64,000 bases of DNA, taken from the NCBI GenBank assembly GCA_029215795.1, contig JARDYH010000003.1, forward strand, positions 12,550,001-12,614,000, given 5' to 3'. A program made the position numbers and the translations under genes. Positions 55,951 to 64,000 of the stretch are shown in pieces; the first letter of the stretch is position 1, and every line of letters starts with the position of its first letter. Source of the DNA: Anniella stebbinsi (taxonomy: Eukaryota; Chordata; Lepidosauria; Squamata; Anniellidae). The notes beneath the pieces are model-generated. The model ran no database searches, had not been told where the DNA came from, and worked only from the letters and a program-made list of their open reading frames with translations.

Positions 55951-56558
55951 GGATTGTCAAGCACATATAATGCCAACCGATACCATTTTTCTCACCGTGT
56001 GAAAGTGCATGGATTAATGTTTCTTCTGTAATTGTACCTAATGTTGAAACACATCCTCTCAACATACCTATTTGGTTGGTAAACTACTACTTTCTTAATT
56101 GGGTACAACTTTGCTGATATATTCTGAGCTTTGAAATATTGAAAATTATAGTATTTGGCAGTCGAGACACATTGGAAAAAATATACATATCCTGATGTCT
56201 AAGCAGCTAAATGTACAAATATGCGGTTTCTGGCATGGCAAAGAAATTTAAATTTTAATGTACAGCTTTAGGACAGAACTAGATGTGATGCAGATCATAG
56301 GGTTGCTACAGAAAATGGCAAACCCAGGTTTTCTTCCCTGCTTTCATAATGTTTAGTTAGGGAAATGCGACAGGGATCATTATATTTTGCATTTTGCCTC
56401 CCCCAACTCCATAGTATTGCCTGTTCCTAGAACAGACAGGGAAACTTCCAACATTTGTCTATTTCTGGTCAATGTCACTTTCAAATATGTTCACCCATGA
56501 GGCAGGTCCACTGTATTTTTTGCAGCAATATGTGATTTAAAAAAATGCACATAAATTC
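55951..56558. other. Intronic sequence, nothing recognised
   Basis: No feature recognised. Confidence 0.35.
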
Positions 56559-56585
56559 ATATATATATATATATATATATATATA
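56559..56585 (+). repeat. (AT)n microsatellite
   Basis: About twelve AT units. Confidence 0.9.
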
Positions 56586-56605
56586 AATTTACAGTATTAT
56601 TAAAT

Positions 56606-56705
56606 GCATATTTAGACAGAAAAAGCCCTACAACTCCCAACATGCCCCATGCTGGCTGGGGCATGCTGGGAATTGTAGGACGTTTTTCTGCCTAAACAAG
56701 CATTG
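56606..56705. mobile_element. Short foldback repeat, 'agacagaaaaa' family, copy 2
   Basis: ctacaactcccaacatgccc and gggcatgctgggaattgtag form a strong hairpin with a short loop, inside outer arms tttagacagaaaaa / tttttctgcctaaa. Confidence 0.8.
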
Positions 56706-56749
56706 GATTGTGCTCTGAATATACTTTCTTTCCAAATCTGCATGCCTAC

Positions 56750-56840
56750 TGCACAAGCCTACGTGTGTCTACTGAGAAGTAAGTTCTATGAACTTCAATG
56801 GGACTTTCTCACAAGTAAGTAGGTATAAGGTTGCAGCCTA
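56750..56840 (+). mobile_element. Short foldback repeat, 'tgagtagacatgta' family, copy 3
   Basis: gtgtctactgagaagtaagt, atgaacttcaatgggacttt and agtaggtataaggttgcagc in the family order. Confidence 0.7.
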
Positions 56841-56977
56841 CATATTTTATATCAAAATCCACATTTTAAAACGAATCTTTATATGTTTTCTGAGTTAAGG
56901 ACTGTGAATAACAGAATGAACCAGTACATTAGAAGTTCCAATACACGGATTCATCCAAGATAGTGTGGACCATGCCA

Positions 56978-57298
56978 TTTAAGAACATAAGAAGAACCCA
57001 GCTGGACCAGACCAAGGGTCCATCTATTCCTGTACTCTGTTCACACAGTGGCCAACCATCTGTTGACTAGGAACCTACAAGCACGACACAGGTGCAATAG
57101 CTCCCTACAATCCATGTTCCCCAGCAAGTGGTGTATATAGGCTTACTGCCTTGGATGCTGGAGGTGGCATATAGCCATCAGGACTAGTAGCTATTGATAG
57201 TCTTCTCCTCTAGGAATTAATTTCCCTAACTAGATGTTACTGGGAGAGCTAACCATCGTTGATAGCAACCCCATCATCTGCTTCACATCTAGTTTCAG
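56978..57298 (-). mobile_element. CR1-like LINE 3' end
   Basis: Reversed order of the 20.3 kb copy: ctggaccagaccaagggtcc, ggccaaccatctgttgacta, aacctacaagcacgacacag, gccatcaggactagtagcta and attgatagtcttctcctcta. Confidence 0.85.
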
Positions 57299-57490
57299 GC
57301 CTTTTCAGACAATACGCTAAGCCATGGTTAGGCTGCTAACCCTTTTGTAGCAAATGGTTAGTGAGAATGTTTAAACTGTGGCTATGTAGCCACCATAATT
57401 AGAAATGGTTCACATGACACGTTGAGCCATAATGTTAGGTTGAAATGCTTAACCACCATAGCTTAGCATGTCACCTGAACAGGGTCTCAC
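57299..57490. mobile_element. Palindromic MITE, 'GCTAAGCCAYGGTTTA' family, copy 2
   Basis: The ends ggccttttcagacaatacgc and gcatgtcacctgaacagggt pair around gctaagccatggttag and accatagcttag. The middle has caaatggttagtgagaatg. Confidence 0.75.
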
Positions 57491-57523
57491 ATGATGGAAA
57501 TGGTTTGCTGTCATAGCTTATGC

Positions 57524-57670
57524 CAGAGGAGGGAACCTGCTGCTCTCCAGTTTTTTTGGACTACAACTACCATAATCTCTGACCATTGATTGATCATGCT
57601 GTTTTGGGATTATAGGAGTTATAGTCACCCCAAAACAAATATCTGGGGGGCACCAGGTTGCCTACCCCTG
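57524..57670 (+). mobile_element. hAT-like MITE, 'CAGGGGTRGGGAACCTG' family, complete copy with 8-bp flanks
   Basis: Left end cagaggagggaacctgctgc and right end ggttgcctacccctg are complementary. Flanking octamers gcttatgc and gtttatac agree at six of eight sites, and both differences are transitions. This fits a decayed 8-bp hAT target duplication. Confidence 0.85.
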
Positions 57671-58236
57671 GTTTATACAATGAAGAAGTATTCTTTCATA
57701 TAACATGAATTAGCACCTCCCAATTTCAGGAGACACTGAAGGCTTAAATGCTGCTAAAGATCTAACAGAGGCTAACACAATGATATTGGCCCTGCATGCG
57801 GCCAAGTGTCCATGAACATGTAATGTCACACTGTCCATGCCAACTCATGAAAGCTTTGAAATACACATGGTATTTCAAACATTTGGGACTGAAGTGTTCA
57901 CAGCATCTCCAAACACAGCAAGCTTCACCCTCAACCCATGTTTCAGAGCCTTTTGACACCAGCCCATATATTACACCCTAAGTCTTTAGGAACCGATGAG
58001 CATCCGAAACACAACTAAGCACCAAGTTAACACCACTGATTTCAATGAGACAGAATGTATGTTCCAGTTGATCAGAAACATGTCCAAAGCTTATGTTTTC
58101 AGAAAAGTGAAAGACAAGTTAAAAAGACATTTTAAAATAAAACAAAACACAATAACAATAAAAAATTATTCTCTGAATAGAGGAAGGAAAACACAGAATG
58201 GTGTGGCCTATGTAGCGGAAAACAGATAACCATTTT
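57671..58236. other. Intronic sequence, nothing recognised
   Basis: No transposon ends or exon recognised. Confidence 0.35.
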
Positions 58237-58237
58237 A

Positions 58238-58835
58238 CTAGGGGTGTGCATCAGATCGGATCCGATCCACGATCCGAATCCGATCCACCCCAAAATTGGA
58301 AAATTCCGATCTGATCTGATCTGATCCGATCCAATCCACCGAGGTCTGATCCGGATCGGAAAAAATCGGCGGATCAGACGCCATTTTGAGTGCTTTTTCC
58401 CATAGCCTAGTATTGTGTTACAAAAACGCCTATAACTTTTTCATTTTTAAAGATAGAAGGATGAAACTTGGGCACTTTGTAGATGGGTTAGGGGTAGTTA
58501 TCTGTGAGAACTTTCAGAAAGATTGGTGCATGCATTTTGTGGCAATTAATTTTTTAATAAATAACCAGGAACTTTTAAAATTTCTCCTCATTAGACATAC
58601 CACTTTGGTTCACATGTGTGATGAATTTTAGAAGCATAGCTTCAAGTGTGTAGTGGCAAGGTATTTTTGAAACAATGAGGAAAGAAATGCCTATAACGTT
58701 TTTATTTTAAAAGTTAGAAGTCTGAAAGTTGCTCACTTTGTAGATGGGCTAGGGGTAGTTGTCTGTCAGAAATTTCAGAATGATAGGTCCAGGCATTTGG
58801 TGGCTACGATTTTTTTAGATTAAAAGTTACAACAA
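58238..58835. mobile_element. GATC-rich element end followed by a diverged tandem duplication
   Basis: It opens ctaggggtgtgcatcagatc, closely matching the 21.53 kb element end, with GGATC/GATCC words to about 58375. Then two units of about 133 bp (58425-58557 and 58685-58817) share gcctataac, cactttgtagatggg and taggggtagtt in order. The right end of the element was not found. Confidence 0.6.
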
Positions 58836-59400
58836 CACGGAGTTCTGACAGATAAAAGAGGGAGGGGGAGGCGGGGGAGGGGGAGGGGGGTGCAATTGAC
58901 AGCCCAAGCCTCTGTGGAAAAACTTTTGTAACTTTTAATCCATCTCTAGGTTTTTTAGAGAGATGCCCAAATGCAAAATTGTGGGTTGTTGGGGGAAAAA
59001 ACAACTCAGACTTGTAACCGAAGAACAAACCATGGGTGACAAGTGTTCCTCCCCCAGCATGCTCGTTTGCTCCCACTTGTTCATTACTATCCAGGGTTTA
59101 AACATTCTATGGGTAGCCATGATGAACAAACTGGACCTGATGAACCAGAGTGCTCTCATTTGACTATCAGCCGTTTGGCTACGCAGGAAGGGTTTATACA
59201 AGCTGGATTTTTGACTTTCCATTAATGGAAATAGGTTGTTGCAATTGAGGACTGAATCTTTTCTACAGCTGCTGGGTTTTTTTTGTTTTTTTTGTTTTGT
59301 TTTTTACATTGAGAAATAGTGTCATTTTTCATGAACAATTACTTCACTTTTTGAGGGGAGGGATTTTTTTTGAGTTCGAAAAAAGGGAAACCTCAGGAGC
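58836..59400. other. Intronic sequence with G-rich and T-rich runs
   Basis: A GGGA-rich run is at 58860-58890 and a T/G run at 59278-59306. This may be the remainder of the preceding transposon, but its ends are not visible. Confidence 0.3.
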
Positions 59401-60200
59401 CATTGCAAACAATTTTCAGGGAGCCCCCCCCCCTTCCATTTCTAAGACACCATTTTCAAAGTAACAACTGCTTTCTGCTTCTATCACATCCAAGGGTGAA
59501 TTTTTAATTAGCCATTTTCTAAGGGGGGGAATTGCTCTGAAAAAAAAGGAGGGGGAGGCATTTTATAATGCTAATACGCCTCCTCTTTTACCACGTTTTA
59601 ATTGTCTCATTTTCCCCCTTCTGAGCAGGTGCACCAGTGAGGTCTTCTTTTATAACAGGCCTCACTTTTCCAAGTTCTCAACTTTCATTATTAGTTTTTC
59701 TTTTAAATTTGGGGGAAGGATGAAGGTGGGATAAATCCACATAATTTTCTATTCATTTTTTTTTTTGTCTCCTCGATGGGGAAAGAGCCGACGCATGAAT
59801 ATGGCACCCTCATAATGATTTAACTAGAGCTTAATGAAATTTTCATCACAACCTGCTGTTCATTTTAATGGCCTTTGAAAGACAATAGAACAATGGCTGG
59901 AGGGAAGAAAAGATTTTCTGCTGCATACATTTGTTTAAAAGCCCCACCGTTCTGTGGTTCCCTCTCTTTCTCCCCCCACCCCCGCCCCTGACTACACACC
60001 TCTTCCCTCATCTGCTCACAAAACTGTAGGTCTTTTGTTTGTGCTATACGTTTTCATTTTAGCGGAGCTGAGATAATGCATAAGCTCTGTTACCATTCTT
60101 ATGTCTAACTGTAACCTTTGCTTAATGGAGTCCCTGGTGCATACATGGCCTCCCACTCAACGCAGTATTTTCACAACCTGCTCCCCATCCCACCCCCATC
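59401..60200. promoter_or_regulatory. Repeat-poor block with adjacent SOX-type sites, candidate enhancer
   Basis: ACAATAG (59882-59888) is directly followed by AACAATGG (59889-59896), a strong SOX-type core. Nearby are aatgatttaactagagctta (59815) and gagataatgcataagctctg (60069). The interval 59790-60120 is free of transposon ends and simple repeats except one CT/C-rich run. It lies about 3.3 kb downstream of the SOX5 exon. Activity is inferred. Confidence 0.35.
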
Positions 60201-62430
60201 ATCTCTTCTAGAGACATAACATGGGCCTCATCTCCAGAAGATCCTTCCAAGTCAAAGCTATGAAATAAGTATTAATGCTGGGGCTAGGGCAGATGTGTGA
60301 AAACAAACAAGTATGTCCCAATGGTTTTTAATATGTCCCCTTTATAGATGGGGTGGGGGTGGGGAGCAGAGAACAAGGAAGGGAGTGAGGATAAATGGCC
60401 CTTAAACAAAGCAGTTGTTTTCCAGCAGACTCTTACTGTGGGCCTCATTCAATGGCAACTGGCTAATTTACAATCGTATCACACATGTGTGTGGGTACAA
60501 GGATGGAGCACTTTATTTGCAGGTCCCTGTCAACTAGCTTATCCGCAAACTTTGGCACACCTCAAATTTGCTCTCAAATGGAAAGCAGAACATAGGCATT
60601 CTGTAACAGAGGCTTAGATTATTTCTAAAACTGAGTTTACCAAGCAACGGCCAAACTTAACCTGACTAGCAAGCAAGCCCACAAATGAAAAAGCAAAAGA
60701 TGCCTGGGCATTTGAGGCATTGCCAGGTCCTTAACAAAGCAGCCACCAGACTGGTGGAAAAGGACTCTATTCCCTACATTATTTTCTGCTCTCTGCTCCA
60801 CGCATCTATGCTGGTGTAATGTAGCATCTAAAAGAATGAATGCTGTGAACCAGCTTTCAGGCTCTGGTTCAAATTGGATCCACTTGGGCTCATCATACTC
60901 ATCACCATCATTTATTGGGTAATATCCAATGCTGCCAATGCGCCTTTGCTGGTTCTTTTGCGGTCACTGGAGCTAGTGTGCATGCAACAGGAACTAATGA
61001 TTCTGAAAGCAACCCCAGAAAATAGCAGAAATACTTTTTTTCTAGAACAGGACAAGTCAGTGGAGCTTACAGAAGGGAGCTCCGCTGATCTGCCCCATTC
61101 TGGAAATGAGCCTTTCCATGATTTCTGGTTGCTTTGCAAAGAACTAGTTTCCTGTTGTGCTCTTGGTGGGTCCTGCTAGCATGTGGATGGATACTGCCCA
61201 TTATTATTAATTTGAAAAAAGACGATCGTGTATGGATAGTATGGCAAATATGAGAAACATGGTGAATAAGAATGATACAAACTGTAAATCATATATATAC
61301 TCTAATGGACCATACAAAGATAAAGAGGAACAGCTTGCATAAAGAGAGAGGGGTTACTTTTCCCACTCAGCATTCTTCCACTATGCCGGAAACATATCTG
61401 GATCCAAGCCATTACCTTCTAAATCCAACAAGAGGAAAGAAGCAGTAACCAAAAGGAGAAAAATGCCTCCTGTAGATAATGGTTCCGAACAGGATTGAAA
61501 GCAGGTAACATTTCTATCCCACATCCTAAATAATTTCTTTCATCCTGGCATATTATATCATGGTTGGACATGAAAGCCGGGGCCAAGTTAACCTGGCACT
61601 ATGTACAGGAGATCTACAATGCATTTGCTGCATACTAACTTGTCATTAAAAGACATACCTACATTAGAGGGCAAATAGTGTAAGTAAATATTGTGTAGGA
61701 AGTATTATGAGAAACCATGTTATTTTTGATGACATGATAGATTCCATCTTCAAAATCTATACATCCTTGCTCACACATGAACAGAGAACCAGCTTTTCAT
61801 AAAACAGTTTGTATGACGTGCTCCCAGACATGATGGCAGTCAATGTAGAACTTTACATGTTCACCTTCCCATCAAGTTCATGTAGACAGCTGAGGCTCCA
61901 TCATGATCACTTGACCTCCCCTGTCTCCAGAACTGGCTAAATGGTTAACCCTGATATTTATTCCCCATCCATTTCAACAACTTTAATAGCCTAAGAAGAT
62001 GTGGGCAGGAAGCAATCTCCACTGCTCCCGTCACCATGGAGATCAGTTTTCTCCTAACGTATTTAGATGGTCCAAACAGCTGACAAATACAGTTGGATTC
62101 CAGCCAAACCCTACAAGGGACAAAGCTGGACCGGTTTTAACAATGGTGTGAAAATTCTGAAGTAGTCCAGGTTCTATTTTTGTTCAATTCACAATCCATC
62201 AACCATTGTAAATGGAACTACAGTTTCTCTGGACTCATTTTCTCACAGCTGCCATGCACTCAGACGTTGGTTCCTCTGATAACCTTTGCATTATTTTTAA
62301 TATATCGATGTCTAGAAAATCAAGAATAAGGAAAAGGCTAGATGAACACTACCCAAACAGCATCTTCCTATTCAAATGTAAAGAGGTCATCAAAATGTCG
62401 CAAGGCAACCAGCAGCAGGCCACAGGGTAT
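60201..62430. other. Repeat-poor intronic sequence, nothing firmly recognised
   Basis: Over 2 kb with no clear transposon ends, simple repeats or exon. 61900-62090 is complex and may be conserved. Open frames at 60348-60617, 60874-61179 and 62212-62496 show no known domain. Confidence 0.35.
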
Positions 62431-62434
62431 ATCA

Positions 62435-62521
62435 GATATCCTGACCATTGGCCCACGTTGGCTGGGGCTAATGAGAGTTGGAGTCCAAAATATTAGGAGG
62501 GCACCAGGTTGGGGAATCCTG
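62435..62521 (+). mobile_element. hAT-like MITE, 'CAGGGGTRGGGAACCTG' family, half copy
   Basis: It has cctgaccattggcccacgtt, tgagagttggagtccaaaat and gggcaccaggttggggaatc. Confidence 0.75.
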
Positions 62522-62689
62522 TAATAGACCGTAGACTTTTTTGCACATGAGGATGAGTTACCAAGAGCCTCAGGCTCAAAAGCTCCCCCCCTCCCCGGTT
62601 TTCCTCTAGCATGGCCTACGAGGAGGGATCACAAATTTTAGATTATTTGCATGTATTTACTTTAATTGATTTTTAGGCTGATTTTATGG

Positions 62690-62880
62690 GTAGAACACTT
62701 GATCACAGTTTAGAATAATGTCGAGAACTGGACAATCTTAACAATGGTTGGTCTGTTGAAACAAGCCAACTTTAAACCATGGATTATGAAGTTGGTTCAT
62801 TTAAATAAACGGTAGTTAAGATTAACCACAGTTTAGGATAATATACATTAACTGTGTTTAATCTAAACTGGAAGGAGAAG
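62690..62880. mobile_element. Possible foldback element rich in 'AACCACAGTTTAGGATAAT' words
   Basis: cacagtttagaataatg (62704) and accacagtttaggataata (62826) are direct relatives, while tgtttaatctaaactgg is complementary to them. The ends are not sharply defined. Confidence 0.4.
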
Positions 62881-62984
62881 CATCCAACCTTCTCACAGCT
62901 GTGCCAAGGGAGGACGGGGAGGGGAAACACATGAGCTGCAGTTCATCCTTGCAACATTAAAACATAGTTTAGATCAGCACCCCC

Positions 62985-63080
62985 CCCCCACAAGTTTGGG
63001 ATTTCAACTCCCATCAGCACCTGCCCAGGAATGCTGGGAGTTGTGGTCCAAAATATCTGGAGGGCATCAGGCTGGTTGAG
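62985..63080. mobile_element. hAT-like MITE, 'CAGGGGTRGGGAACCTG' family, decayed copy
   Basis: gggatttcaactcccatcag and gctgggagttgtggtccaaa form the hairpin, and gagggcatcaggctggttg is the right side. It lies about 140 bp downstream of the SOX5 donor site. Confidence 0.7.
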
Positions 63081-63153
63081 ATGATGTGTGAATATAGACA
63101 ATACATGAGGTGGGGGGAAATGAGGCGACTGCTTCAATGCTTACAGCAACTTA

Positions 63154-64000
<847 letters not shown>

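Overview
The window is vertebrate intronic DNA, almost certainly from a squamate reptile (lizard or snake). The squamate assignment rests on several copies of the tRNA-derived Sauria SINE, on CR1 and L2 LINE fragments, and on many short palindromic DNA transposons. Nothing bacterial or viral is visible. I recognise one protein-coding exon: a 211 bp internal exon of SOX5 on the minus strand at 63219-63429, with good splice sites on both sides. The gene reads right to left, so 63430-64000 is the end of the upstream intron. Everything below 63219 is the intron downstream of the exon, which runs off the left edge and is therefore at least 63 kb long. I looked for the next SOX5 exon by eye and did not find it.

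The intron alternates between repeat-dense and repeat-poor blocks. Repeat-dense blocks lie at about 1.5-9.8, 11-17.4, 19.5-23.1, 24.8-40.7, 43.5-45.9, 50.6-52.9, 54.2-58.8 and 62.4-63.1 kb. They hold 3' ends of L2 and CR1 LINEs, Sauria SINEs, a second SINE family beginning near a 'taggaagctgccttatactgagtc'-like head, and at least nine families of short foldback elements (MITEs). Several insertions are nested: an L2 in a CR1, a CR1 in a hAT-like MITE, and the same type of MITE in another CR1 with a perfect 8-bp target duplication. The strangest structure is a U6 snRNA pseudogene at 12.06-12.15 kb, placed exactly between two 54-nt inverted arms inside a larger AT-rich element.

Repeat-poor blocks lie at about 0.3-1.0, 10.6-10.95, 17.4-18.5, 23.1-24.7, 42.0-42.7, 46.0-47.0, 48.7-49.8, 53.4-54.0, 59.4-60.2 and 60.2-62.4 kb. 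Some carry clustered homeodomain-like or SOX-like motifs and are the best places to look for conserved enhancers of this developmental gene. That is inference from the sequence only; no alignment was possible.

Long open frames elsewhere are either LINE reverse-transcriptase remnants or chance frames inside repeats, and are not annotated as genes. Boundaries of repeats are read by eye and are approximate unless a terminal repeat or target duplication is given.
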